The position numbers and the translations under genes were made by a program. 64,000 bases of DNA from Clostridium paraputrificum (GTDB taxonomy: Bacteria; Bacillota; Clostridia; Clostridiales; Clostridiaceae). The DNA is taken from contig NZ_UAWH01000018.1 in the NCBI RefSeq assembly GCF_900447045.1, positions 62,001 to 126,000 on the forward strand. The letters are read 5' to 3'. The first letter of the stretch is position 1; each line of letters opens with the position of its first letter. The notes under the pieces are model-generated. The model was not told the DNA's origin, did not search any database, and was given only the letters and a program-made list of their open reading frames with translations. Positions 1-8,501 of this stretch are shown in pieces.

Positions 1-31
1 TTGTAAGTTTAAAAATAGGAGGATGATTATT

Positions 32-373
32 ATGAAAAAAGAATTAAAGTTTAATAATGTTATGGATGTTTTAGAAGGTTACGTAGAAAGTGCAGAAAAT
101 GAATTCTGCAAATTCCTTACATTTATGGGGGATGTAGAAGCGTTTAATGGCAATATAGTTAATGTTAAAAAATATGGATTTGATGTAGGGATTAATATGA
201 CGATAGAGGATTTCTGCGAAAGCATAAAAAACTTAATTTTTTGTAATGCTGAATTTATAGATGTAAATGAAACGACATTAAAGGTTACATTTACGGATAA
301 TCATTATATTTATTCTAAATATCTTAAAATATTTGAAGATGTAGATTTTGGAGATTTAGAGGATGAACAATAA
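32..373 (+). CDS. hypothetical phage protein, 113 aa
   Basis: Function not recognised. The protein is acidic and rich in Asn, Phe and Ile, with no membrane segment and no motif I can name. I chose the ATG at 32 because the in-frame ATG at 23 lies inside the Shine-Dalgarno sequence (AGGAGG at 17-22). It is the first complete gene of the prophage segment and probably the end of an early operon that begins left of the window, since about 460 bases without a gene and new promoters follow. Confidence 0.6.
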   Translation: MKKELKFNNVMDVLEGYVESAENEFCKFLTFMGDVEAFNGNIVNVKKYGFDVGINMTIEDFCESIKNLIFCNAEFIDVNETTLKVTFTDNHYIYSKYLKIFEDVDFGDLEDEQ

Positions 374-534
374 CAGCACAATCAATGACAGTATAATCAA
401 TAATTCTGTTATAAATAAAAATGCAATGTAAAGAAATGTAACTTGCAGAGTTAACAGCATATAATGAACGTTATATATCACTAACAGCTATTTTAAAAGG
501 TTTGTGAAAGTCAGATTGTGTCTAAATATCTTTT

Positions 535-562
535 TTGACATTGTATTTGAAAGTGATATACA
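535..562 (+). promoter_or_regulatory. sigma-A-like promoter P1
   Basis: A perfect -35 TTGACA (535-540) is followed after 16 bases by TATACA (557-562). The surroundings are AT-rich and non-coding, and genes follow in the same direction. Confidence 0.45.
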
Positions 563-591
563 ATTAAATTGCAAAAAGGTTGAAGGTAAAT

Positions 592-620
592 TTGACATTG
601 TAAAAAAAAATAAATAATAT
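592..620 (+). promoter_or_regulatory. sigma-A-like promoter P2
   Basis: A perfect -35 TTGACA (592-597), a 17-base spacer containing an A-tract and TAATAT (615-620) form a better promoter than P1. The first bases around the -35 (TTTGACATTGTA) duplicate those of P1, so the two promoters may share a regulator. Confidence 0.55.
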
Positions 621-837
621 TAGATTCAGAGGGAAATATTGGTGAGATTATAGATTAATTAGTAAGTAATATTGATACAAAACTATAACATAAAAATATC
701 TTATATACAAAAAGCCCATGTTCTCATTTTATTATAAAAAAGTAAAATTTTCAAGTATAGATTGATAAGTAGCCCCTAAGGGGGCTAGGTATGAGTCTAT
801 ATAAGGCTCAAAATAAAAAAACATGGAGGTATTAAGG

Positions 838-1557
838 ATGAATAAAAAAATGAGAGAGAGCATGGTAAATGCAAATCAAGTAGTAAAGGAGGTGTGTGAT
901 AAGTATAATAGTCTAAATAATGGGTATGAGTATACACATCAGGTTTCGAGTGATGGCACTTATGTAATAGGCATTGTACATCCAAGAGAGTATGTAGAAT
1001 TGTTTAAGGGAGAGTATGATGAGAAAACTAACTATGATAGCGTTTATCATGATTTCTATTTAAATGTGTGCTATGACAAAGGTGTAAAAAGAACTATTTT
1101 ACCAATGGAGAATATTGTTGCAGATATCTTTGAGAGTATAGAAAAAAACGAACACTCTTACTACAACTTAATAGAGGGTAGAATATGGGGAAATAATGAT
1201 TTAGATGTTGATCCTAATTCTCTAACAGGATTAAAAATATCTAAGGATAGAACATTTATTTCATTGTTTTTAGAAGATAGTACCGCAGTAATAAATCTTA
1301 AAAATGGACAAGTAAATTATTTTAGTAAATTAGATTTAAACCCAAACGAATATACTTATTTAACAATTCATGGATATGAAATTGAATCGGAAAAAGGCGA
1401 ATTATTATTTAAGGAAAAAGGTCAAGAGCCTTGCATACTTGGAGATATAAAGAATATAGAGTCAATTGAATATGAGCCTAATGACGTACAGTTTATAGTT
1501 AATTTTAAGGATGAAAGTGATTCTTTGTACATAAATAGATACGGGGTGGAGATGTAA
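838..1557 (+). CDS. hypothetical phage protein, 239 aa
   Basis: Function not recognised. It is an acidic soluble protein without signal peptide or membrane segment, and its C-terminal half reads like beta-rich strands. The ATG at 838 is preferred over the in-frame ATG at 823 because GGAGG (825-829) then sits 8 bases upstream. The stop codon overlaps the next start (TAATGG at 1555-1560), so this gene and the next two are translationally coupled and probably work together. Confidence 0.65.
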   Translation: MNKKMRESMVNANQVVKEVCDKYNSLNNGYEYTHQVSSDGTYVIGIVHPREYVELFKGEYDEKTNYDSVYHDFYLNVCYDKGVKRTILPMENIVADIFESIEKNEHSYYNLIEGRIWGNNDLDVDPNSLTGLKISKDRTFISLFLEDSTAVINLKNGQVNYFSKLDLNPNEYTYLTIHGYEIESEKGELLFKEKGQEPCILGDIKNIESIEYEPNDVQFIVNFKDESDSLYINRYGVEM

Positions 1558-2408
1558 TGGAGTGGATTAAAAAGTTTAATCAAGTAGATAGGGAATTTAT
1601 AGATTATGCAACAGAAATTGTGATAGAAAATTGCTTGAAATATGAAGATGAATATATGGATTTATTTAACAGAATTGATATAACAATGGCTAGAATGGAT
1701 GAAGTAGAAAAGGCAATTGAAATAAATGAGAAATACATGAAGGAATATGACAGTATTACAGATGAAATAAAAGGAATAAATGATACTTTTTCAGATTTAC
1801 TTACTAGAAATTGTGAAGATATTAAGGGGATTAAAAAGCAGTTGAAAATGAATCAGCACGGAAGACTTAAAGAATGTATCGATGTTTTTAAAAGCGATAT
1901 GATAGGGGCAAATAGAAAGTTTGGCTTGTATAATGCAAAAATGATGTCTAATAGACAAGCTCTTTATATGGGGAGGACGGATAATATTGTATATAGTGGA
2001 GGTCAGATATATGCTCTAATATTACTAAATCTAAAAGAGGAATTTAATTCAAAAGTAAACGAGTATAAAACTAAAACTAAAAGATTTATAGGGAAAGAGA
2101 TAATTAGATTAGAGAAAAGTATAGAGAATAGTAATAAAAAAGAAATAAAAAAGGAAGACAAAAGACAACCACAAAAGATATTTGATTACAGAACAATGTG
2201 TAAATTTGCTAATGAATTAGGATATGAAGATATTAGACAGAATGGATCTCATGTAGCGTTTAGACATAAGACAAGTAATAATGTAGTACCTATACCCCAA
2301 CATACAAGAGATTTTAATAAAGGTTTAATGTATGGACTACAAAAACAATTATATAACAATAGCAAAAATACAAAATTAACAATAATTAATGAGGAGATGT
2401 TTAGGTAG
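1557..2408 (+). CDS. coiled-coil protein with C-terminal HicA-like domain
   Basis: The protein has 283 residues. Residues about 1-200 are charged and helical with coiled-coil character. Residues about 210-275 resemble the HicA/YcfA mRNA-interferase fold: an N-terminal helix, then RQNGSHVAFRH with the catalytic-type His at about 232, a PIPQH strand, and the final helix with KG...LQKQL. Free HicA toxins are only about 60-80 residues, so a long N-terminal extension is unusual. Known HicA proteins cleave mRNA in translation and are neutralised by HicB; whether this one cleaves RNA is inference. No clear HicB is adjacent; the next gene overlaps by one base and is the natural candidate partner. Confidence 0.6.
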   Translation: MEWIKKFNQVDREFIDYATEIVIENCLKYEDEYMDLFNRIDITMARMDEVEKAIEINEKYMKEYDSITDEIKGINDTFSDLLTRNCEDIKGIKKQLKMNQHGRLKECIDVFKSDMIGANRKFGLYNAKMMSNRQALYMGRTDNIVYSGGQIYALILLNLKEEFNSKVNEYKTKTKRFIGKEIIRLEKSIENSNKKEIKKEDKRQPQKIFDYRTMCKFANELGYEDIRQNGSHVAFRHKTSNNVVPIPQHTRDFNKGLMYGLQKQLYNNSKNTKLTIINEEMFR

Positions 2409-2875
2409 TGGAAAATGTAAAGGCAATTGTAAAAGAAGAATTAGAAAGAATGGGGTTTAAGGTAGAAGAAGTTGAGTTTGATGTTGTTACAGGAAGAAAT
2501 CCAAGGACTAAGGAAGAAATTGTTTTTAATATTATGAGATGGAAAACTGAAGGAGATAGAAGTAGAAGGGTAGGAATAGGATCTAAAGATATAGATGAAA
2601 TTTTAAAAGATGTAAAAGCAGAATATGAATTTGGAGAATTAGAAAATTATGAACTAGAAGATGAAATTACTTCCTTGGATGATTCTATTAAAGAACTTTT
2701 AGAAGATAGCAGCGGTGAATTTGATGAAGAGTTTAAAAAAGATTACGTTGAAGAAAGGGAACATTTACTTAATAAAAATATTAGAAGTGTTTGGGCAAAT
2801 GGAATAGATAGTATGTTTGTTGGTGAAATATTTATAGATGAAAACAACAAGATAGTGGATAGAATTAGCTATTAG
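2408..2875 (+). CDS. hypothetical acidic protein next to the HicA-like gene
   Basis: 155 residues, GTG start at 2408 overlapping the previous stop by one base, with a GGAG-type ribosome site inside the end of the upstream gene. The first 60 residues form a small mixed domain. The middle is strongly acidic (ELEDEITSLDDSIKELLEDS), and the end (FVGEIFIDENNKIVDRISY) reads as beta strands. I do not recognise the family. The overlap suggests a fixed stoichiometry with the HicA-like protein, and an antitoxin-like role is possible but unsupported by any HicB signature. Confidence 0.6.
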   Translation: MENVKAIVKEELERMGFKVEEVEFDVVTGRNPRTKEEIVFNIMRWKTEGDRSRRVGIGSKDIDEILKDVKAEYEFGELENYELEDEITSLDDSIKELLEDSSGEFDEEFKKDYVEEREHLLNKNIRSVWANGIDSMFVGEIFIDENNKIVDRISY

Positions 2876-2893
2876 TATAGGAGAAAGATAAGA

Positions 2894-3025
2894 ATGAATG
2901 AGAAAAATAAAAAATTATTTGAAAAAATTTTTAGAGCATTAGAAGAGAACGAAAACAATATACTGGAGAAAAACGAGACAGACTACATAGAAGATAAATT
3001 TGAGGAAGATGACGTACCATTTTAA
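2894..3025 (+). CDS. 43-aa acidic microprotein with SSB-like C-terminal tip
   Basis: A short gene with ATG at 2894 and an AGGAGAAAG ribosome site just upstream. The product is almost entirely Lys/Glu/Asn and ends in FEEDDVPF. Bacterial single-stranded-DNA-binding proteins end in a similar acidic tip with terminal Pro-Phe (E. coli DDDIPF), the docking peptide for replication and repair proteins. There is no OB-fold, so this is not an SSB; it could be a stand-alone SSB-tip mimic. It ends 46 bases before the polymerase-like gene. Confidence 0.5.
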   Translation: MNEKNKKLFEKIFRALEENENNILEKNETDYIEDKFEEDDVPF

Positions 3026-3071
3026 AAATAGGATAGTAGAACTGAAAATGTTAGGTAGGAAGGGTGTTAGA

Positions 3072-6000
3072 ATGAAGAGTAAAATGTTAAAGATTGATTA
3101 TGTTAAAAATGGAGAGTTTACAAAAGAGGTTTCATTACCTGAGAATTTTATGCTAAGAGCATACGAGGTTTATAAGAAAGAACAGTTTAAAAATAGTAAA
3201 AGATTAGATGAAATAATAAAAGTTATATTAGATGCAGATAAGGAAATTGCTTTAGATCAATTAATAAATGGAATTACATATAAGGATAATATATATGTTC
3301 CGTTAGTTACATCTCCTAGTATGCAAAAGAAAGAAGAAAAAAGTGATAATGGTAATTATAAATTAGAGTATTACTTTATAAAAAAAGATGAGGAAGAATT
3401 TAGAACAGTATTTGAAAAATTGGTAAGTGGCAACAAATTAGCACAAAAAGAAGGTAAAGATACATTCTGCTTGGTAAAAGATATTGTTGCCCGTATAGGT
3501 TTAACAACATCTAGTGCTTACAAAATTAACTATGCTCCCAACATAGTAATTGTACCAGAAGCCACTTACTTAAAAAAAGATCGTTACACTATTCTAACAG
3601 AAAATAAAGAATATAAGCAAGAAAAATTAGAAAGAAAGTTCATATTAAATGATGGTGGAGGACTAATGTCTGATAATATGGCAAACATTATCGCAGAGGA
3701 TTTAAAGTTGGGGTATACCCCCGACTTTGCTATAATTCGCCGTTATAAAGGACTAGCTATAAAAGGATTCGCATTAAGATTCCCATTTGCAGATTACTTT
3801 AAGAAAAATTATAAGGAAGATAACAATAGTTTTAAAAAAGAAAACGGAAATTACTATATTAAAGATATATTTGGAGAATGGAATAATGTAGATGAGATTG
3901 ATTTATTACTAAACGAAAGTCAAGCGAAATGGATAGGCAATTGGAATTCCATGAAAGAACTGAATAAGGAATATGAAGATGAATTCTATAAGGATTATAG
4001 AGATATATTAGATTGCTTGTATGTTACAAAAGTATCTAAAAATATAAAAGATTTAAAGAATTTTTTGAAAGTAAACTATCAACTTTTACAAAATACAAAT
4101 TTAACTGTAGAAGAGTTAATAGAAATGGCTCAAAAGACTATAGATTACTATAATAGATTGTTGGACTTTAATGATATAGATGCTGTTAGGTTATTTATTG
4201 GAGACTTAGCAGAAGAAGTGGACGAAAATAGTGAAGATTATGAATACACAATCAGTACAAAATTACACTTTTTATTAGCTAATTTACAAGAAGATGCCTT
4301 GAAAATGAGAAGAATTAAAAGGCAGATAGCTAGATTAATAAAAGAACAATTAAAGCTACTTGCAGGTGGAAAGATGTGTCTAGAAGGTGGATATAAGTAT
4401 GGTGCTTTAGATCCTATAACTTATTGTAACTATCTTTTAACAGGTGATAGAGGGGATAATGGACTAAAGGAAAACGAATATTATATTGCAGGAGAAGAAG
4501 GCAAGAGAGTTATGTACCGTAATCCAATAGCATTATTCCAAGAGTTGCAAAAAGTTGAACTAGTTAAAAATGATACATTAGATAAGTGGTTAAAGGATTA
4601 TACCCCTGAAATAGTGTTTTTTAATGGATTTGATAATAGGCTATTTCTAATGTCTACAGCAGATTTAGACGGAGATGGATTCGGAGTTGTTAAAAACGAT
4701 ATTTTATATGATTCTATTGTTGAAATAGACAGCCCTTTTATTAATAAAGCAGATGGAGAGAAAGTACCACACTTGTTTACTAGAAAGCAATTATATGAAG
4801 ATATATTAGCTTCTAGTGGTAACTTAATAGGAGAAATTGCTATAAGCAACGCTAAACTTAATGCTGTATGTACTTCACTAGATAATTGGGTTTTTAAAGA
4901 AAAGAAAGCTTATACATGGAATATGTTGGTTGAAAGGTATTGTAAAAATAATGGAATTAATTTATCTGAATTTGAAAAAGAAGAATTAAAAATAAAAAGA
5001 GCTGAAATAAAAGCTAATATTAATAAAATGCTAAGCAATAAAGAAAAGTGGAAACAAGTTAAAGAATTTAGTAAAGATAAACAGAAAGAGTTTATAACTC
5101 AGCTATTTTTAGCTAACAAAGAAAAATATTTTAGTATATTACTAGCAAGCCAGCTCGCTATAGATATGCCAAAGAGTTTAAAGCCAATTCCTGAATACTT
5201 ACAAGACGAATTAAAGACTTATAAAATGCTAATGAAACCTGTATTCATGCACCTTTTAGCTAAATGTAGTTGCAAGGGAAAAGGAAAAATAGATGATTGT
5301 AAAGATATTCTGCATTGGGGTAAAGAGGGCAATGTAAAAAAGAACAGTAACATGATGGATGGATATTGCTTCTACATAAATAGAAAACTTTTAAGTAAAA
5401 CATATGATGCTATATCAGGAAATGAAAATGCTTCTAAGTTAGTAAAGGCGATGGATTATAAGGCTGAAGATGGAATAGTTAATGAAGAATTAATAAAAAT
5501 CTATGAAGATTACAAGAGTATTAGAAACTCTCTATTAAATACTAAAGCAGAAAATGAGGAGCTTGATACTGTAGATTATACAATCATAAAAAGAGTTGAT
5601 GAACTTAATATATCTGATAATGATGTAGTGGCAACTATTAAGCAGCTTAAACCAACTGTTAGATTTATTGAAGTGTTTTTGTGGAGAACAGTACAAAATA
5701 AAATATTAGAAAGAAATAAATCTAATGAGCCTATTGTGGAAAATATATATCAATACAAAAAATGTGATGATGGAGAAATAGATTGGATGTTTTCAAAGTA
5801 TACAAAAGAAAAATTATTCTCAAATGTACGCATTAAAGATATGTTTTCAGAAACAAAATTTAATCTATCTAAAAAAGTTGATAAGGCAAATACTATTAAA
5901 TTTACAAATAGAAATGACTTAGAGATAACAGATGAATTATTAATAAAAGTGGAGAAGAATAAAGAATACATTAATTATAATGTTTATAGAAGTGCAGATG

Positions 6001-6113
6001 GTTTAAAGGTTGGTTATATCTTTAAAGATCATACTGATAAAGTGGTAGATGGACAAGTTATAAAAGTTAAAGAAGTCAATAAAAGCAAGAATTATTTAGA
6101 AGTTAGTTTCTAG
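3072..6113 (+). CDS. YonO/QDE-1/RDR-like single-chain RNA polymerase
   Basis: 1013 residues from ATG 3072; an in-frame ATG at 3000 lies inside the previous gene, and AGGAAGGGTG precedes 3072. The pattern matches the two-double-psi-beta-barrel RNA polymerases. Barrel 1 has NDGGGLMSDN (about 193-202) then FAIIRRYKGLAIKG (about 219-232), comparable to the DG(I/V)G..S and AFQIRYGG.KG blocks of cellular RDRs. Barrel 2 has YGALD (about 443), a YRNP block, and the metal-binding loop DLDGD (531-535; Asp 531, 533, 535) followed by the hydrophobic strand. NLIGEIAISNA and the LLASQLAIDMPKSLKP block downstream follow the post-catalytic RDR pattern. A Cys cluster (732, 734, 743) may bind metal. YonO of phage SPbeta is a late-gene DNA-dependent RNA polymerase; that role here, rather than RNA-templated synthesis, is inference. 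Confidence 0.8.
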   Translation: MKSKMLKIDYVKNGEFTKEVSLPENFMLRAYEVYKKEQFKNSKRLDEIIKVILDADKEIALDQLINGITYKDNIYVPLVTSPSMQKKEEKSDNGNYKLEYYFIKKDEEEFRTVFEKLVSGNKLAQKEGKDTFCLVKDIVARIGLTTSSAYKINYAPNIVIVPEATYLKKDRYTILTENKEYKQEKLERKFILNDGGGLMSDNMANIIAEDLKLGYTPDFAIIRRYKGLAIKGFALRFPFADYFKKNYKEDNNSFKKENGNYYIKDIFGEWNNVDEIDLLLNESQAKWIGNWNSMKELNKEYEDEFYKDYRDILDCLYVTKVSKNIKDLKNFLKVNYQLLQNTNLTVEELIEMAQKTIDYYNRLLDFNDIDAVRLFIGDLAEEVDENSEDYEYTISTKLHFLLANLQEDALKMRRIKRQIARLIKEQLKLLAGGKMCLEGGYKYGALDPITYCNYLLTGDRGDNGLKENEYYIAGEEGKRVMYRNPIALFQELQKVELVKNDTLDKWLKDYTPEIVFFNGFDNRLFLMSTADLDGDGFGVVKNDILYDSIVEIDSPFINKADGEKVPHLFTRKQLYEDILASSGNLIGEIAISNAKLNAVCTSLDNWVFKEKKAYTWNMLVERYCKNNGINLSEFEKEELKIKRAEIKANINKMLSNKEKWKQVKEFSKDKQKEFITQLFLANKEKYFSILLASQLAIDMPKSLKPIPEYLQDELKTYKMLMKPVFMHLLAKCSCKGKGKIDDCKDILHWGKEGNVKKNSNMMDGYCFYINRKLLSKTYDAISGNENASKLVKAMDYKAEDGIVNEELIKIYEDYKSIRNSLLNTKAENEELDTVDYTIIKRVDELNISDNDVVATIKQLKPTVRFIEVFLWRTVQNKILERNKSNEPIVENIYQYKKCDDGEIDWMFSKYTKEKLFSNVRIKDMFSETKFNLSKKVDKANTIKFTNRNDLEITDELLIKVEKNKEYINYNVYRSADGLKVGYIFKDHTDKVVDGQVIKVKEVNKSKNYLEVSF

Positions 6114-6123
6114 TAGTGGTTTT

Positions 6124-6186
6124 GGAGGGATAACTCCCTCCTTACCTTGAATTATTGGAACAGGTTTATTAATAAGAACTTGTTCC
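6124..6186 (+). other. two hairpins after the polymerase gene
   Basis: GGAGGGA (6124-6130) pairs with TCCCTCC (6135-6141), and GGAACA (6157-6162) pairs with TGTTCC (6181-6186) with further inner pairing. Neither has a T-run. They may reduce read-through or stabilise the mRNA end. Confidence 0.4.
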
Positions 6187-6215
6187 AAATTTATGAATGA
6201 AAGGATTGATTAGAA

Positions 6216-6383
6216 ATGAATAGAATGATTTTTAATTGGCAACAAGCTTATTTTTATATGGAGAATGGAGTTATGCCAAAAGAAAGGCCACAAATACATA
6301 AGAAAACTGGAAAGATATTTTTTGTATTTAATGATACAGAAACGCAACAGTTATATGATAAGTGGTGTACAAGGGTTAGATAA
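6216..6383 (+). CDS. small hypothetical protein, 55 aa
   Basis: ATG at 6216 with AAAGGATTG upstream. The product has many aromatic residues, and ends in a basic helix with a single Cys near the C-terminus (KWCTRVR). It lies between the polymerase-like and helicase genes in the same direction, so it may be an accessory factor. No family recognised. Confidence 0.5.
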   Translation: MNRMIFNWQQAYFYMENGVMPKERPQIHKKTGKIFFVFNDTETQQLYDKWCTRVR

Positions 6384-6410
6384 AATTGAATTGAAAGGAT
6401 TGATGAATTT

Positions 6411-8141
6411 ATGGGTAAAAAGTTAAGATTAAATGAAGCCTTTAAGGAATATGAAAAGAAATTTAAATATAATAGATTAAATATTGTTAATGCTCCACCT
6501 TGTTGTGGTAAAACTAGCTTTATCTTAGGTGATTTTTTAGATAAAACTAGTAAATATATAGAGAATCCTATTGAAAGAGATAAACTATCATATGATTTAC
6601 GATTAAGTAAGATATTATACGTGTGTGATACAACTATGCTAAAAGATTCTGTGTTAAGTGAGAATGATAAAATAACAGCTAGGTTTAGCAAAGGCTCTAT
6701 TATAGATTCAAAGAAATTTAATGATTTATCTAAGATTTTAAATGCAGAGGATAATGGAGAGATTAAAGTAATGACATATTCCTCTCTTGGCTATTACATT
6801 AAAAAAGATAAAAGTATTATTACAGATAATTTTAATATAATAATTTGTGATGAGATTCAAAATCTTTTTAAATATTGTAAAAAACATAATAGATATAAAG
6901 ATGAAGATGGAAATGAAGTATTTTCTAATGATGGTGAATATGTAAATTTAATTGATGAACTTGACTTTATAACTAAAAGATCACTAGTAATAGGATTAAC
7001 TGGAACTCCAAAGCCAATAAATGACTTTATGCAACAGTATGGGAAATATGCTGATATATATATGATTTTCTCTAGTAAAGAGCGAAAAAATTTATATACT
7101 CATAATTTTGAACCAGATTATACTAATAATACATTTAATATAATAAAGACATTAAATTACTCAAAAATGAAAAAGTTAGGATTTAAAATGTATATTTACA
7201 CCAAAACAATTAGAAAATCTAAAGAATATAAACAATGGTTTACCAATAACAATATCAAGGCTGAATGGCTGTGTAGTGTAAACAATGGAAAATATAATAT
7301 TACTGTAGATGAATGGGGAGAAGTAGTTAAAGAGTTTATTCCTACCATGAATGATAGACAATTAGAATTAAGAAAATTATTAACTAAAAAATACAAAGAG
7401 GATGAAGAACAGAACATTGATGTTGATGTACTTATAGTTAACGGGGCGTATGAAACAGGATGGAATTTAAAAGATAAGGCGTTTAAAATATGCTTAATAG
7501 ATGTATCTGATAAAGATGAGCAGTATCAAGCTAGGCATAGAATTAGACAAGATATAGATTATTTATGTTGTTTAGAAACACTTTTTGATGGTGACGGATA
7601 TATTTATGAAAAAGCTAAATATGGAGAATTAGTAAGAAAAGAAACATATATAGGAAACTCAACTTATAGGAGTGAACGAATATATTTGCCTTGGATGAAA
7701 ATAATAGATGAGAAATATATAGGTGTTAAGTTAACTAAAGCATTAAAAGATGAAATTATATTTCAATACGGAATTAAAGGATTTACGGATAAGAAGGTTA
7801 TTTGGAAAACTGTTAAACGAGATTTAATTAATAGTGGTTACATAGTAAAAAGTGATAATAATTCTACTTATATATTTAGAAAAAATGAAGAGTTAAAAAA
7901 AGATAGTGTAAAAGAGGTGAGGAGCATGAATAATATAGAGAATTTAAAGAGTTGGATTTTAAATGAATGGGATAAAAAAAGAATTACTGTATCTGATATA
8001 ATGGATGCTACGGATTTTGGAAGGAAAAGTTTTGACAAGATATTGGAAAATGATGAGTTCAATATGTTTTTAAAAGATAATAGAATTAAAATAGGAACTG
8101 TTAAAGGTTTAAGAAAGACTAAATATATGTTTAAATATTAG
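6411..8141 (+). CDS. phage superfamily 2 helicase-like ATPase
   Basis: 576 residues. Walker A motif NAPPCCGKTS (27-36), Walker B with DEIQN (about 148-152), motif III-like GLTGTPKP (about 195-202), and a second RecA-like domain with GAYETGWNLKD and the motif VI-like QARHRIRQD (arginine fingers). The last 110 residues look like two small helical DNA-binding-type domains. ATP-driven unwinding or translocation on nucleic acid is the expected activity. It sits directly downstream of the polymerase-like gene with only one tiny gene between, so the two may act together in phage transcription or replication. Confidence 0.75.
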   Translation: MGKKLRLNEAFKEYEKKFKYNRLNIVNAPPCCGKTSFILGDFLDKTSKYIENPIERDKLSYDLRLSKILYVCDTTMLKDSVLSENDKITARFSKGSIIDSKKFNDLSKILNAEDNGEIKVMTYSSLGYYIKKDKSIITDNFNIIICDEIQNLFKYCKKHNRYKDEDGNEVFSNDGEYVNLIDELDFITKRSLVIGLTGTPKPINDFMQQYGKYADIYMIFSSKERKNLYTHNFEPDYTNNTFNIIKTLNYSKMKKLGFKMYIYTKTIRKSKEYKQWFTNNNIKAEWLCSVNNGKYNITVDEWGEVVKEFIPTMNDRQLELRKLLTKKYKEDEEQNIDVDVLIVNGAYETGWNLKDKAFKICLIDVSDKDEQYQARHRIRQDIDYLCCLETLFDGDGYIYEKAKYGELVRKETYIGNSTYRSERIYLPWMKIIDEKYIGVKLTKALKDEIIFQYGIKGFTDKKVIWKTVKRDLINSGYIVKSDNNSTYIFRKNEELKKDSVKEVRSMNNIENLKSWILNEWDKKRITVSDIMDATDFGRKSFDKILENDEFNMFLKDNRIKIGTVKGLRKTKYMFKY

Positions 8142-8160
8142 TACCTTTGAAAAACGATCT

Positions 8161-8331
8161 AAGCTAGTGATATCAGTGGTTTGAGATGTATTTTTATGTT
8201 TCTATTTGTACCGTTTTTAGGGGAAAAGTGGATTTACTATATTACTAATATAAGAAAGTTAAAAAATCCCTTAATTTGGGACAAATAGAATTGAAAAAAA
8301 GTGGTTATAAGCTAGTAATACCAATGGCTTG
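8161..8331 (+). repeat. two-copy 23-base motif, 148 bases apart
   Basis: The copies are at 8161-8183 and 8309-8331 and agree at 19 of 23 positions. The variable positions are R/Y transitions, one of which keeps base pairing in the stem. Confidence 0.7.
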
Positions 8332-8395
8332 CAGACTTTTAAAGGGTCTAAAGATAAAACAAAGAAAAAATTACAATCTAAATAGATAAATAATG

Positions 8396-8435
8396 AAAGG
8401 CTTTAGTGGAGGTTTACCGACACTTGCCTTTTTTT
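8396..8435 (+). terminator. intrinsic terminator
   Basis: AAAGGC (8396-8401) and AGTG (8405-8408) pair with CACT (8421-8424) and GCCTTT (8426-8431), followed by a T-run. It ends the transcript of the helicase gene and the structured region. Confidence 0.7.
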
Positions 8436-8501
8436 GTTTGTCTATTTAAACAACCGAATTTATGAGGGCGTTAGTACCTCGTAGAGAAAGGAGTAGTAAG
8501 T

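Larger units (their letters stand above)
374..837 (+). other. intergenic region with promoters and a leader hairpin
   Basis: No convincing gene. It holds two promoter-like sequences (535-562 and 592-620) and a GC-rich hairpin just before the next gene (AGCCCC 771-776 with GGGGCT 781-786, four-base loop). The hairpin has no T-run, so it looks like a leader structure rather than a terminator. The long stretch and the new promoters suggest that a separate transcription unit starts here. Confidence 0.5.
8142..8501 (+). ncRNA. candidate structured RNA region with tandem hairpin motif
   Basis: No gene fits here. Two near-identical 23-base motifs occur at 8161-8183 and 8309-8331, with the shared form AAGCTAGTRATAYCARTGG then YTTG. 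All four differences are transitions, and the ends pair (AAGC with GCTT, or with GUUU using a wobble pair). Between them CTATTTGT (8202-8209) pairs with ACAAATAG (8281-8288). This looks like RNA structure or repeated protein-binding sites rather than coding sequence. A terminator follows at 8396. Confidence 0.45.

Noticed and set aside
3000..3071. Start of the polymerase gene at 3000
   Set aside because: It lies inside the 43-residue gene, has no ribosome site, and adds 24 residues without similarity; 3072 has a good ribosome site.
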